From Affinundibacterium seohonense (lineage in GTDB: Bacteria > Pseudomonadota > Gammaproteobacteria > Burkholderiales > Burkholderiaceae_D), in contig NZ_JACOFW010000005.1 in NCBI RefSeq assembly GCF_014284305.1, forward strand, positions 205,840-269,839: a stretch of DNA of 64,000 bases, written 5' to 3'. Below the pieces are notes generated by a model. That model saw only the letters and a list, made by a program, of their open reading frames with translations. It was not told the DNA's origin and ran no database searches. Of this stretch, positions 8,991-18,912 are shown one piece after another; the first letter of the stretch is position 1; each line of letters begins with the position of its first letter. The position numbers were made by a program, and so were the translations under genes.

Positions 8991-10718
8991 ATGTCAGCTG
9001 TCCCACCAAATTCTGCTTCCGCACCACCTGCTTCGGGTTTAGCCCGTGCACTCATACAGGCAAATTTACTTACACCTGCACAACTTGAAGCTGTACAGAA
9101 AAAGGTACAAATCGAAAAAGCTAATTTTCTCGATGGTTTGCTACAGAATGGGGCGATCAACGCACGAGATTTAGCGACTTTTTGCTCGGAAACTTTTGGT
9201 TATCCACAATTAGATTTAAGTGTCTTTGATGAGTCTATGTTGCCTGACAAAATCATTGACGCCAGAATGATGCAAACACAAAGGGTGATTGCACTCTCTA
9301 AGAAGGGTAACAAAGTGTCGGTGGGTATTTCTGACCCGACAAATACCATCGCTATCGATCAGATCAAATTTCAAACTGGTTTAAGCGTTGATATTGTGAT
9401 CGTGCAACACGACCTGTTGCAAAAGCTCATAGAGAAAATCAATAAAACTTCGGAGCAATCGATCACCGATCTTAGCGGTGATGATTTCGACATTGAATTT
9501 AAAGAAGAAGATCTCAATTCCGGCGTCGCCGACGCACAAGCAGCGGAAGTCGACGATGCACCGATCGTTAAATTCCTGCAAAAAATGTTAGTCGACGCTA
9601 TTAACCTAGGCGCTTCCGATCTTCACTTCGAGCCATTTGAAAAATTTTATCGGATTCGATTCCGAGTTGACGGCGAATTGCGGGAGATTGCGCAACCACC
9701 ATTGGCTATTAAGGACAAACTGGTTTCACGTATTAAAGTTATTTCCAAGCTCGACATTTCTGAAAAACGTGTGCCGCAAGATGGTCGAATGAAATTAGTA
9801 TTATCGGCCAATAAAGCGATCGATTTCCGGGTAAGCACTTTGCCTACACTGTTCGGCGAAAAAATCGTTATGCGTATTTTGGATGGATCACAAGCGCAGA
9901 TGGGTATTGATGCACTAGGCTACGACCCAGACCAAAAAGAAATATTGATGGAGGCAATTCAGCGTCCTTATGGAATGGTACTGGTCACTGGCCCTACAGG
10001 CTCTGGTAAGACCGTCTCTCTGTACACTTGCTTAAATGTAATTAATAAGCCGGGTATCAATATTTCGACCGCGGAAGATCCTGCTGAAATTAATTTACCG
10101 GGTGTGAATCAAGTCAATATTAATGACCGGGCTGGTTTGACTTTTCCAGTCGCCCTCAAGTCATTCTTACGTCAAGATCCTGACATCATTATGGTGGGTG
10201 AGATTCGCGACTTAGAAACTGCAGACATTGCCATCAAGGCTGCGCAAACTGGTCACATGGTATTTTCCACTTTACACACCAACGACGCCCCTTCAACCTT
10301 GACGCGCCTGATGAATATGGGGGTGGCTCCATTTAATATCGCCTCCTCCGTTATTTTGATTACAGCGCAACGCCTCACTCGTCGCCTTTGCACCTGCAAA
10401 AAACCTGTCGAAATCCTTGATGAAGTTTTATTAGCAGCTGGCTTTTTAGAGGAAGAATTGGATGGTACTTGGAAAGCCAATGGTCCTGTTGGCTGCGAGC
10501 GTTGCAATGGCTCTGGGTACAAAGGGCGGGTTGGTATCTACCAAATTATGCCCATCACCGAGGCGATCGAAAAAATTATATTAGCGAATGGCACGGCACT
10601 AGAGATACGTAAGCAATCAGAATCCGAAGGAGTAAAAGGTTTACGCCGATCTGGATTGCAAAAAGTACGTCAAGGCTTAACGAGCTTGGAAGAAGTTCTC
10701 GGCTGTACAAACGAATAA
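8991..10718 (+). CDS. pilB: Type IV pilus assembly ATPase PilB
   Basis: This 575-aa hexameric ATPase powers pilus extension at the inner membrane. The N-terminal MshEN-type domains (residues 1-150) precede the motor domain. Walker A GPTGSGKT is at residues 334-341, Walker B is in DPDIIMVGEIRD, and the Asp/His boxes are around TGHMVFSTLHTNDA. The tetracysteine zinc site has CTCKK and CERCNGSGYKGR. It has the length and features of PilB, not of the shorter retraction ATPase PilT. It heads pilB-pilC-pilD-coaE, with gaps of 18 bp or less. Some relatives drive type II secretion (GspE), but the presence of PilC and PilD favours pili. Confidence 0.95.
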   Translation: MSAVPPNSASAPPASGLARALIQANLLTPAQLEAVQKKVQIEKANFLDGLLQNGAINARDLATFCSETFGYPQLDLSVFDESMLPDKIIDARMMQTQRVIALSKKGNKVSVGISDPTNTIAIDQIKFQTGLSVDIVIVQHDLLQKLIEKINKTSEQSITDLSGDDFDIEFKEEDLNSGVADAQAAEVDDAPIVKFLQKMLVDAINLGASDLHFEPFEKFYRIRFRVDGELREIAQPPLAIKDKLVSRIKVISKLDISEKRVPQDGRMKLVLSANKAIDFRVSTLPTLFGEKIVMRILDGSQAQMGIDALGYDPDQKEILMEAIQRPYGMVLVTGPTGSGKTVSLYTCLNVINKPGINISTAEDPAEINLPGVNQVNINDRAGLTFPVALKSFLRQDPDIIMVGEIRDLETADIAIKAAQTGHMVFSTLHTNDAPSTLTRLMNMGVAPFNIASSVILITAQRLTRRLCTCKKPVEILDEVLLAAGFLEEELDGTWKANGPVGCERCNGSGYKGRVGIYQIMPITEAIEKIILANGTALEIRKQSESEGVKGLRRSGLQKVRQGLTSLEEVLGCTNE

Positions 10719-10736
10719 CAATAAAAGGAACCGGAG

Positions 10737-11969
10737 ATGGCAACGCCAGCACCTAAAAGTACGAAACCTGCACAAATCAAAGAACATCTGTATTCCTGGG
10801 AAGGCAAGGATAGACAAGGCAAAGTCGTCAAGGGAGAAACGCGTGCCGGCGGTGAAGCGATTGTCAGTGCGACTTTACGCCGTCAGGGTGTAATGGTTAC
10901 GAAAATTAAAAAGAAAAACTATAGTTCAGGTAAAAAAATCACAGATAGAGACATCACTTTATTCACCCGACAGCTGGCGACGATGATGAAGGCTGGTGTA
11001 CCACTTCTGCAATCATTTGATATTGTCGGTAAAGGTCACGCCAATCCTTCGGTATCCAAATTATTGCTAGATATTCGTGGGGATATTGAGACAGGAACCA
11101 GCTTAAATCAGGCTTTTCGCAAATATCCATTGTACTTCGATCCTCTATTTTGCAATTTAGTGGGAGCAGGGGAACAAGCTGGTATTTTGGAAGACTTGCT
11201 GACCCGATTAGCGATTTACAAAGAAAAGACACTCGCAATCAAAGCAAAAATCAAATCCGCGCTCACCTACCCAATTGCGATTCTCTCGATCGCATTTATC
11301 GTAACTGCTGTCATTATGATTTGGGTCGTGCCAGCATTTAAAGAAGTTTTTACAAGCTTCGGCGCTGACTTACCAGCGCCTACACTAATGGTCATGGCGA
11401 TATCAGATTTCTTTGTGACGAATTGGTATTTCATTTTCGGTGGTATTTTTGGCGCAATATATTTTTTCATTCAATCGTGGAGGCGCTCACTCGAAATGCA
11501 GCGTTTTATGGATAGAATTTTACTTCAGGCCCCAATTTTTGGTGTGGTCATACGCAAGGCGACCATTGCCCGCTGGACTCGGACTTTAGCGACAATGTTC
11601 TCAGCCGGTGTTCCATTAGTGGAAGCGCTTGATTCTGTCGGTGGCGCCTCTGGCAACGCAGTCTATCTCGATGCCACAATCAAAATTCAAACTGAGGTGA
11701 CCACAGGGACTAGTCTAACCGTCGCCATGCAAAATTCTGGAGTTTTTCCTAGCATGGTTACACAAATGGTTGCAATTGGCGAAGAATCCGGCGCTTTAGA
11801 TGGCATGCTTGGCAAAGTCGCAGACTTCTACGAGGAAGAAGTCGACGAGGCAGTTGCTAACTTATCTGCATTGATGGAACCGATGATCATGGCGATTTTA
11901 GGTGTCATCATTGGCGGTTTGGTCGTTGCGATGTATTTACCAATTTTCAAACTTGGTTCGGTGGTCTAA
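10737..11969 (+). CDS. pilC: Type IV pilus inner-membrane platform protein PilC
   Basis: This 410-aa polytopic protein carries two GspF domains (about residues 70-195 and 275-400), each with the pattern ...FTRQLATMMKAGVPLLQSFD / WTRTLATMFSAGVPLVEALD. Three transmembrane segments lie near residues 175-200, 225-245 and 380-405. PilC couples PilB to the growing pilin fibre. The N-terminal YSWEGKDRQGKVVKGE is typical of the family. The ribosome site AAAAGGAACCGGAG directly precedes the ATG. Its stop codon overlaps the pilD start by one base, indicating translational coupling. Confidence 0.95.
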   Translation: MATPAPKSTKPAQIKEHLYSWEGKDRQGKVVKGETRAGGEAIVSATLRRQGVMVTKIKKKNYSSGKKITDRDITLFTRQLATMMKAGVPLLQSFDIVGKGHANPSVSKLLLDIRGDIETGTSLNQAFRKYPLYFDPLFCNLVGAGEQAGILEDLLTRLAIYKEKTLAIKAKIKSALTYPIAILSIAFIVTAVIMIWVVPAFKEVFTSFGADLPAPTLMVMAISDFFVTNWYFIFGGIFGAIYFFIQSWRRSLEMQRFMDRILLQAPIFGVVIRKATIARWTRTLATMFSAGVPLVEALDSVGGASGNAVYLDATIKIQTEVTTGTSLTVAMQNSGVFPSMVTQMVAIGEESGALDGMLGKVADFYEEEVDEAVANLSALMEPMIMAILGVIIGGLVVAMYLPIFKLGSVV

Positions 11970-12835
11970 TGCTTGAATTAATTTTTTTTGCTGCTCCAGA
12001 AAATCTGGCCAGCACCATTGCCTTTTCCGTACTAGGGCTGTTGATCGGTAGTTTTTTAAATGTCGTAATCCATCGACTACCGATTATGATGCAACGAGAA
12101 TCGGACAATTACGTTGCCAGTGAATCTGGCAAGGAGCCAGTTCATACCACCCGCTATAACCTGATCGTACCGCGATCAGCTTGCCCGCATTGTCAACATC
12201 CAATCAGTGCGCTAGAAAATATTCCTGTCATTAGCTATTTGATGATTGCGGGCAAATGCCGTGGCTGCCAAGCGCCGATTTCAAAGCGCTATCCCATTAT
12301 AGAAGCTATTACTGGTTTGCTAAGTGGCTATATGGTTTGGCATTTTGGTAGCGGCATTGCGGGAATGGGTGCAGTCGTATTCGTCTGGTTTTTGATCGCC
12401 ATGACGTTCATTGATGCTGACACCCAACTTCTGCCAGATGATCTAACACTTCCATTGATGTGGGCGGGTCTCTTAATTAACCTACATGGTACGTTTACTT
12501 CACTTGATAGCGCTGTCATCGGTGCAATCGCTGGTTATCTTTCTTTGTGGTCAGTCTATTGGATTTTCAAACTCGTCACCGGCAAAGAAGGTATGGGCTA
12601 TGGTGATTTTAAATTACTCGCTGCACTTGGTGCCTGGATGGGCTGGGGTATGTTACCGCTGATTATTTTATTATCTTCTGCAGTGGGCGCAGTCATTGGG
12701 ATCTCTATGATGGTGTTGGGCAAACTTGGCAAAGGCAAACCGATTCCTTTTGGCCCGTATCTTGCCATTGCAGGACTGATCGCTCTCGTCTGGGGACATC
12801 ATATCAATAGTCAGTATTTGGGCTTAATCAATTGA
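11969..12835 (+). CDS. pilD: Prepilin peptidase/N-methyltransferase PilD
   Basis: This 288-aa membrane aspartic protease cleaves and N-methylates prepilins. The N-terminal methyltransferase domain keeps both zinc CxxC pairs (CPHC and CRGC, residues 65-100). The catalytic aspartates are in FIDADTQLLPD (near residue 150) and GYGDFKLLAALGAWMG (near residue 212), the GxGD motif. About eight hydrophobic segments fit the family. The start overlaps the pilC stop by one base, and coaE begins one base after its stop, so the four genes form a tight operon. Confidence 0.95.
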   Translation: MLELIFFAAPENLASTIAFSVLGLLIGSFLNVVIHRLPIMMQRESDNYVASESGKEPVHTTRYNLIVPRSACPHCQHPISALENIPVISYLMIAGKCRGCQAPISKRYPIIEAITGLLSGYMVWHFGSGIAGMGAVVFVWFLIAMTFIDADTQLLPDDLTLPLMWAGLLINLHGTFTSLDSAVIGAIAGYLSLWSVYWIFKLVTGKEGMGYGDFKLLAALGAWMGWGMLPLIILLSSAVGAVIGISMMVLGKLGKGKPIPFGPYLAIAGLIALVWGHHINSQYLGLIN

Positions 12836-12836
12836 G

Positions 12837-13475
12837 ATGTCAAACACCACTAAGACAATATCAGTCAATAGCAGCTTCAGTGTCGGGCTAACTGGTGGAA
12901 TAGGCTGCGGTAAAACTACCGTCGCCAATTTTTTCGCCGAACTAGGTGTCAGTATCATTGACACCGATTTGATTGCGCATAACTTGACTATACGAGGCGG
13001 CGCGGCAATCCCTGCGATACAAAAAGAGTTTGGTGTCGAGTTTATTGCCGAGGATGGCGCAATGGACCGACAAAAAATGCGCGAGCACGTATTCAAAAAT
13101 CCTGACGCTAAACAGCAATTAGAAAAGATCCTGCACCCACAGATTCGTCAGTCATGTGAAGCTGAAGCTCAGATGGCTCAAGGATCGTATCTGATGTTTG
13201 TCGTTCCTTTGCTAATCGAGTCTGGGAACTGGTTAGAACGAGTACAAAAAGTCTTAGTAGTCGACTGCGCCGAAGAAACACAAATAGATCGGGTAATCAA
13301 GCGCAATCGATTTAATCGCGAACAAGTTTTGGATATCATGCGCGCGCAAGTGACGCGCGAAAAGCGCTTAGAACATGCGGACGATGTGATCAATTCTGAG
13401 CAAGATTTAAGTTTGGTTAGGCAGCAAGTCGAGCAACTACATCAAAAATATCTAAAATTATGCAAACATGCCTAA
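12837..13475 (+). CDS. coaE: Dephospho-CoA kinase
   Basis: This 212-aa P-loop kinase carries out the last step of coenzyme A synthesis, phosphorylating the 3'-hydroxyl of dephospho-CoA. The P-loop is GLTGGIGCGKTT (near residues 18-29), followed by DTDLIAH and the LID region VIKRNRFNREQVLDIMRAQ. The first dozen residues form a slightly longer N-terminus than usual, but the ATG placed one base after the pilD stop supports this start. The pilD-coaE-zapD-yacG order is conserved in many beta- and gammaproteobacteria. Confidence 0.95.
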   Translation: MSNTTKTISVNSSFSVGLTGGIGCGKTTVANFFAELGVSIIDTDLIAHNLTIRGGAAIPAIQKEFGVEFIAEDGAMDRQKMREHVFKNPDAKQQLEKILHPQIRQSCEAEAQMAQGSYLMFVVPLLIESGNWLERVQKVLVVDCAEETQIDRVIKRNRFNREQVLDIMRAQVTREKRLEHADDVINSEQDLSLVRQQVEQLHQKYLKLCKHA

Positions 13476-13574
13476 ACAAACACACGCAATGTTTGTAATT
13501 TTCCTCAGCTTGGTTCAGAATCACGAGATACTCATTGCGCACTGCATAAGCACCATATTTCCAGGGAATTTATT

Positions 13575-14330
13575 TTGATTGTTTACGAATACCCTTTCAA
13601 CGAGCGTATTCGCACGTTATTGCGGTTAGAAGACCTGTACGAAAAGTTTTCGTTTTTCTTGCACCAGTCAGATCCACTGCAACATCACGTCGCGATTGCC
13701 ACCATTTTTGAGATGCTCGAAGTGGCAGGCCGCGCTGACTTAAAATCCGATTTATTGCAGGAATTGGATAGGCAGAAAAATACCTTAATCGGCTTTAAAT
13801 CAAATCCAAACGTGCAAGCCGATATGCTTGATCAAGTCATCAGTGACGTCGAACGTGCCAGTGGCAATTTAATGGGATCTACAGGAAAAACTGGGCAACA
13901 CATTCGGGATAATGAATGGTTAATGAGCATTCGTGGTCGGACCATCATTCCTGGTGGTGCCTGCGAATTTGATTTACCGAGTTATCACGCCTGGAAAAAA
14001 CTGCCTGCAGAAAAACGCTTTGCTGATATTTCCACTTGGTTTGCACCGATTGCCCCCTTATTTGACGCGATCAATGTCGTTTTAAGATTACTGCGTGAAT
14101 CTGGTGGCACCACCAAGGTGATCGCACAAGCTGGCAGCTATCAGCAAATGTTACAAGGCAAAGTCTATCAACTCCTGCGCGTCTCAATCGATCAAGGTAT
14201 GGGCGCTATTCCCGAAATTTCAGCGAATAAGTACATGCTGTGGATACGCATCATGTCACAAGATGGCGATATGAAACCAAAGCCTTACGAAGGCGATGTG
14301 CCTTTCGATCTGACTCTCTGCAACTTCTGA
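13575..14330 (+). CDS. zapD: Cell-division protein ZapD
   Basis: This 251-aa cytoplasmic protein cross-links FtsZ filaments. It starts with TTG at 13575, preceded by CAGGGAA at suitable distance; the conserved N-terminal sequence VYEYPFNERIRTLLRLEDL follows at once, so the start is secure. Other family blocks are LLQELDRQKNTL and GACEFDLPSYHAWKK. The mostly helical composition and 250-aa length are typical. It stands 99 bp behind coaE and 27 bp before yacG. Confidence 0.94.
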   Translation: MIVYEYPFNERIRTLLRLEDLYEKFSFFLHQSDPLQHHVAIATIFEMLEVAGRADLKSDLLQELDRQKNTLIGFKSNPNVQADMLDQVISDVERASGNLMGSTGKTGQHIRDNEWLMSIRGRTIIPGGACEFDLPSYHAWKKLPAEKRFADISTWFAPIAPLFDAINVVLRLLRESGGTTKVIAQAGSYQQMLQGKVYQLLRVSIDQGMGAIPEISANKYMLWIRIMSQDGDMKPKPYEGDVPFDLTLCNF

Positions 14331-14357
14331 ACTACGTAACTTTTAATTTACCCAATT

Positions 14358-14549
14358 ATGGCAACTGTCGTATCCTGCCCCACCTGCGCGGCGAAAGTCG
14401 TTTGGTCTCATGAAAACACGTTTCGTCCGTTTTGTTCAGAACGTTGCAAGCAAATTGATTTAGGCGCTTGGGCTGAAGAAAAATATACAATTCCCGCGGT
14501 TAATCTACCAGAAGACCCTGAGAATCCCGATTTAGGCAATCTAAACTAA
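14358..14549 (+). CDS. yacG: DNA gyrase inhibitor/zinc protein YacG
   Basis: This 63-aa protein has the YacG zinc finger: CPTC at residues 8-11 and CSERC at about residues 27-31, followed by the conserved [14 protein letters not shown]. Family members bind the GyrB C-terminal domain and reduce DNA binding by gyrase. It is the last gene of the coaE-zapD-yacG cluster and converges with the tyrR-like gene, only 12 bp separating the stops. Confidence 0.95.
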   Translation: MATVVSCPTCAAKVVWSHENTFRPFCSERCKQIDLGAWAEEKYTIPAVNLPEDPENPDLGNLN

Positions 14550-14561
14550 ATCCAAACAGAT

Positions 14562-16118
14562 CTATTTCTTAGGAATCCCATGCTTGCGCAATTTTGCGGC
14601 AATCATGGAATGAGAGGTATCTAGGCGCGCAGCTAGTTTTCGGCTGGATGGATATTCCTGATAGAGCTTGTTAAGCAATGCCGATTCAAATTGATTGACC
14701 GAGGCCTCCCAAGTCTCTGCCTCTTCAAAGACCACCGCTTCCGCCTGCATAGAATCTTCCGCCCAATCCAAATCAGCAGCATCGAGCACGCGCTGATCGG
14801 CCATGGTAATCGCACGGAACACCACATTCTGAAGCTGCCGTACATTGCCAGGCCAACGGTTGTTGAGCATCGCCGTCGTTGCCGCCTGATTGAGGCGTGA
14901 AATGGGCTTCTGCGCTTGCGTACATGCACGTTCAATGAAGTGACGGGCTAACAATAAAATATCGTCGGAACGTTCACGCAATGGTGGCATTTCTAAGTGC
15001 AAGACGTTCAAGCGATAGAACAGATCTTCGCGAAAACTTCCTTCTTGCACCATCTTGCGTAGATTCCTGTGCGTCGCGCTAATGATGCGGACATCGACTT
15101 GAATTTCTTTGTCACCGCCGATACGACGGAACTTTCCATCGTTCAAGAAGCGCAATAACTTGGCTTGCAAGTACAGCGACATCTCGCCGACTTCATCCAG
15201 AAATACCGTACCACCATCGGCCATTTCAAATAAGCCTGGCTTACCGCCACGATTCGCACCAGTAAATGCGCCAGCCATGTAACCGAACAACTCACTCTCA
15301 GCCAGACTCTCAGGCAAGGCAGCGCAATTTAATTCAAGAAACGGTGCATTACTTCGTGCACTGACACCATGACAGGCTTGTGCCAGCAATTCTTTACCAG
15401 TGCCTGTTTCACCGGTGATCAACAATGGTGCATCCACCACAGCGACTCGCGCAGCACGTTTTTTCAATACACGAACTTGTTCTGAGTCGCCAATGATGGC
15501 TTCAAAGCCGCCAATCTCAGCACGTGAAATCGCATGTAAGCGCTCGCCTATGCGTTTAGGCGCAGTCAGTGTCAATAAAGCACCAACCGCTTTACCATCA
15601 CTGGCTGTGCCTGCCGACAGTGGCTCAAACACAGGCGTCACATCCATCATGAAAGGCTCGCCATTCAACAGCACTTCGCGCGTTGGTGCGCAAAACTCGT
15701 TAGCGATCAATTCATGCTGAATCGTACTGTCTTGCAGCACTTGATAGAGGGATTTTTGACAGAGTTCTTTTTCACTGCAACGCGCTACTTCAGCGGCAGC
15801 GGCATTCGCGATCACGATACGCCCAAGCGCATCAATCGCCAGCACCGGATCTTCCATCACCGCCATAATCGTGTCGAGATTAAGGCTGCGACGCATACCC
15901 GGCAAAATATCGACGACTTCTATCGTCCCAACCCCAGCGACCTGATCACAATCGGCTTGCAAACTGGCGAGCATGCTTTGTTTTAATTCGGGGATGTCGA
16001 TATAGATATTAGGCGGATCAACTTCAACCGCCTGCACGTTCAAGCCCTGACGCGCCAATACCGCGAGAATCTCGTGAGCGATACCGACTCGATCTTCAAA
16101 GGGAATGTTGACGCGCAT
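14562..16118 (-). CDS. tyrR: TyrR/PhhR-type regulator of aromatic amino-acid genes
   Basis: This 518-aa protein follows the TyrR plan: an ACT domain at residues 1-70 (MRVNIPFEDRVGIAHEIL), a PAS domain around 80-190, an AAA+ domain around 205-440 and a C-terminal helix-turn-helix (SSRKLAARLDTSHSMIAAKLRKHG). The AAA+ part has Walker A GETGTGKE and an intact GAFTGA loop, which many enteric TyrR proteins lack, so this one may activate sigma-54 promoters as PhhR does. It follows dadA and alr on the same strand, 80 bp behind dadA. Confidence 0.88.
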   Translation of the reverse strand: MRVNIPFEDRVGIAHEILAVLARQGLNVQAVEVDPPNIYIDIPELKQSMLASLQADCDQVAGVGTIEVVDILPGMRRSLNLDTIMAVMEDPVLAIDALGRIVIANAAAAEVARCSEKELCQKSLYQVLQDSTIQHELIANEFCAPTREVLLNGEPFMMDVTPVFEPLSAGTASDGKAVGALLTLTAPKRIGERLHAISRAEIGGFEAIIGDSEQVRVLKKRAARVAVVDAPLLITGETGTGKELLAQACHGVSARSNAPFLELNCAALPESLAESELFGYMAGAFTGANRGGKPGLFEMADGGTVFLDEVGEMSLYLQAKLLRFLNDGKFRRIGGDKEIQVDVRIISATHRNLRKMVQEGSFREDLFYRLNVLHLEMPPLRERSDDILLLARHFIERACTQAQKPISRLNQAATTAMLNNRWPGNVRQLQNVVFRAITMADQRVLDAADLDWAEDSMQAEAVVFEEAETWEASVNQFESALLNKLYQEYPSSRKLAARLDTSHSMIAAKLRKHGIPKK

Positions 16119-16198
16119 GCTTAGACTTTCTTGTTACAGGTTTCAATACCAAACTAAATCCCTCAATACCGAGACCATGAGGGAATTTGAATTTCATC

Positions 16199-17476
16199 TT
16201 AAATCGCAATCGGGCGATTCATGCTGCCATAACGATCCATGTACAAGCCTTCAGTCGAAATCGCTGGTTTCTTGCCAGATATTAAGTCAGCGAGGAATTG
16301 GCCTGAACCGCATGACATCGTCCATCCCAAAGTTCCATGACCGGTATTTAAGAATAAATTACGATAAGGCGTTGGACCGACAATCGGCGTGCCGTCCGGT
16401 GTCATTGGACGCAGGCCAGTCCAGAATTCTGCTTTGCTGACATCACCACCTTGCGGGAATAAATCTGTTACCGAATGCACTAAAGTCTTACGACGTGATT
16501 CACGCAAACGTAAGTCGTAACCAGTGATTTCAGCAGTACCACCAACGCGGATACGATCGCCCAAGCGCGTGATCGCGACTTTGTATGTTTCATCCATCAC
16601 CGTCGATTCAGGTGCTCCTGAAGCGTCAGTAATCGGTACTGTGATTGAATAGCCTTTGATTGGGTACACAGGAATCTTGATACCTAGTTCGCGCAACAAA
16701 ATTGGCGAATAGCTGCCTAGTGCCAACACAAATTTATCCGCAGTGAATTGACCTTTGGACGTTTGCACGCTCTTGATTTGATCACCTTCGGCAATGATGC
16801 GTTCTATGCTGACGCCATATTCAAATTTGACGCCCAAGCCTTCTGCCAATTTCGCCAGATTTTGCGTGAATTTAAAGCAGTCACCAGTTTCATCACCTGG
16901 CAAACGCAAGGCTCCAACAAATTTTTCACGCACGTTTTTCAACGCAGGTTCAACCCGCAAACATTCATCGCCGCTCAAGGTTTCATACGGCACGCCATAG
17001 CGTTTGAGAATATCGATATCGGCTTGCGATCCATCGAGTTGTTGCTGATTGCGGAACAACTGCAAAGTCCCTTGAGTGCGTTCGTCATAGGAAATGCCCG
17101 TATCTTCACGCAATTGCTGCAAGACATCGCGACTATACTGCGCCATGCGCAACATACGACCTTTATTGATTTCGTAACGCTTGCTTGTGCAGTTCATTAA
17201 CATCTGAAACACCCAGCGCCACATCGCAGGATCGGTGCTTGGGCGAATTGCCAAAGGACTGTGTTCCATCATCAACCATTTAACCGCTTTCATCGGCACG
17301 CCAGGGCCAGCCCACGGTGCAGAATAACCAGGAGAGACTTCTCCTGCGTTCGCAAAACTGGTCTCTAAGGCAGCACCGCCTTGACGTTCAATCACGGTGA
17401 CTTCATGTCCAGCTTTGGCGAGGTAATAGGCGGTGGAAGTACCGATGACGCCTGCTCCCAAGATGACTATTTTCAT
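16199..17476 (-). CDS. dadA: D-amino acid dehydrogenase small subunit
   Basis: This 425-aa FAD enzyme oxidises D-alanine and other D-amino acids, passing electrons to the membrane quinone pool. The N-terminal dinucleotide fold is [20 protein letters not shown] with [16 protein letters not shown] just after. The substrate region [17 protein letters not shown] and the C-terminal FAD segment [15 protein letters not shown] are characteristic of DadA. AGGAAC precedes the start. It lies 45 bp behind alr, giving an alr-dadA unit that racemises and oxidises alanine. Confidence 0.94.
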   Translation of the reverse strand: MKIVILGAGVIGTSTAYYLAKAGHEVTVIERQGGAALETSFANAGEVSPGYSAPWAGPGVPMKAVKWLMMEHSPLAIRPSTDPAMWRWVFQMLMNCTSKRYEINKGRMLRMAQYSRDVLQQLREDTGISYDERTQGTLQLFRNQQQLDGSQADIDILKRYGVPYETLSGDECLRVEPALKNVREKFVGALRLPGDETGDCFKFTQNLAKLAEGLGVKFEYGVSIERIIAEGDQIKSVQTSKGQFTADKFVLALGSYSPILLRELGIKIPVYPIKGYSITVPITDASGAPESTVMDETYKVAITRLGDRIRVGGTAEITGYDLRLRESRRKTLVHSVTDLFPQGGDVSKAEFWTGLRPMTPDGTPIVGPTPYRNLFLNTGHGTLGWTMSCGSGQFLADLISGKKPAISTEGLYMDRYGSMNRPIAI

Positions 17477-17521
17477 TTGTATGTTCCTGTATAAATTAAT
17501 TGCGTGAATTCGGTAGTGGGA

Positions 17522-18640
17522 TCAAGCGTCGATGTAGTGACGTTGGTAGCGCGGACCTAAGCTGGTCAAAATTTCATAACCGATGGTGCCAGCGCGTTTC
17601 GCGACTTGATCAACGGTGTTATTGGGACAAATTAAATCCACCAAGGCACCCGGATATAACAGCTGGGGATCGACGTGGCTGACGTTTAAGGTAATCGTAT
17701 CCATGGACACATTACCCACCATAGGCACTTCGACGCCGGCGATATGCGCCACGCCGCAATTACTCAAACTGCGCAACCAACCATCGGCATAACCGACTGA
17801 AACGGTGGCAATCTTGGAGGGTTGAGTAGCGCGCCAAGTCTTGCTATAGCCAACGCTCGCGCCCATCGGAATTTCACGCGTCTGAATAATCCGTCCTTGC
17901 AGCTGCACTACGGAATGCATAGGACTCGCCTGCCCCGCCACTGGGGCAACACCATACAAAGCCGCACCTGGACGTGCCAAGTCAAAATGGAAATCGGTTC
18001 CCAAGAAGATGCCTGAAGAATTGGAGAAGCTAGCTTTTAAGCCCGGGTATTGTTGACGCAATTGCTCCAACAAATGTTGAAAGCCCTTTAACTGCATTTG
18101 ATTCATGGGGTCGAGTTGATCTTCAGCGCAGGCCAAATGACTCATCGCGTAACGAACATCGATGCCTTCAGTGATGCTGAAATCATTCAACCACGTAACC
18201 AACTCCGCCTGTGACAGTCCCATGCGAGCCATGCCCGTATCGATCTGGATCACAGCGGGTAAATTTTCTTTACGTGTATGGGCTAGCTTGCGCCAAGCAG
18301 CAATTTGATCAAGGCTATTCAAAACTGGCGTACAGCCGTATTCGATAAACTCGGCTTCATAGCCAACTGGCGAACCGTGCATGACATAAATCGCCACATC
18401 ACTTGGAATGTGGGCGCGCAAACTAATCGCCTCTTCCAGTTGCGCGACAAACAAATGGCGGCAACCTTCATCCACCAAAGCTTTAGAAACGGGAATCGCA
18501 CCCAAGCCATAAGCATCGGCTTTCACCGCCGCACCACAGGCCGCTTTACCCAAGCGCCCTTGCAAATAACGGTAATTCGCACGCAATGCGCGCAAATCGA
18601 TCGTAAGTAGCGCCCCAGCGCGCCCGGCTTCTTGCAGCAT
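17522..18640 (-). CDS. alr: Alanine racemase (probably the catabolic type)
   Basis: This 372-aa fold-III PLP enzyme interconverts L- and D-alanine. The start chosen is the ATG at 18640, preceded by GAGG at eight bases; a GTG two codons upstream overlaps that site poorly. The PLP lysine is in AVKADAYGLGA near residue 40 and the second catalytic tyrosine is in GASVGYSKTW. The C-terminal beta domain includes VSVGYADGW and GNVSMDTITLNV. Coupling with dadA suggests a DadX-like catabolic role, although it could also be the only racemase supplying D-alanine for the cell wall. Confidence 0.93.
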   Translation of the reverse strand: MLQEAGRAGALLTIDLRALRANYRYLQGRLGKAACGAAVKADAYGLGAIPVSKALVDEGCRHLFVAQLEEAISLRAHIPSDVAIYVMHGSPVGYEAEFIEYGCTPVLNSLDQIAAWRKLAHTRKENLPAVIQIDTGMARMGLSQAELVTWLNDFSITEGIDVRYAMSHLACAEDQLDPMNQMQLKGFQHLLEQLRQQYPGLKASFSNSSGIFLGTDFHFDLARPGAALYGVAPVAGQASPMHSVVQLQGRIIQTREIPMGASVGYSKTWRATQPSKIATVSVGYADGWLRSLSNCGVAHIAGVEVPMVGNVSMDTITLNVSHVDPQLLYPGALVDLICPNNTVDQVAKRAGTIGYEILTSLGPRYQRHYIDA

Positions 18641-18912
18641 AGTCACCTCGAAAAATCATCAATTGCTGTGAATTAGCAATTGCCATGCCAAGTTTTTCAA
18701 TCGCAGCACAAGCTGCAAAATCAAGGACTTAGCATTACACGCGACAATTTTAACAGAATAGACTGTATCGAAATAAATACAAGAATAAAACAGAAGCTTC
18801 AGAAAGAAATCACTTCTACTATGAGGGACAGAAAATTTAGCTAGATGTATCAGAATTAATACAAAGTATGGATTTCGATACACCAATAACTACAACTAGT
18901 ATAAAGAGCTTG

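Noticed and set aside
18659..18886. 75-codon minus-strand frame upstream of alr
   Set aside because: It lies in an AT-rich promoter region, has no Shine-Dalgarno sequence and no recognisable protein features.
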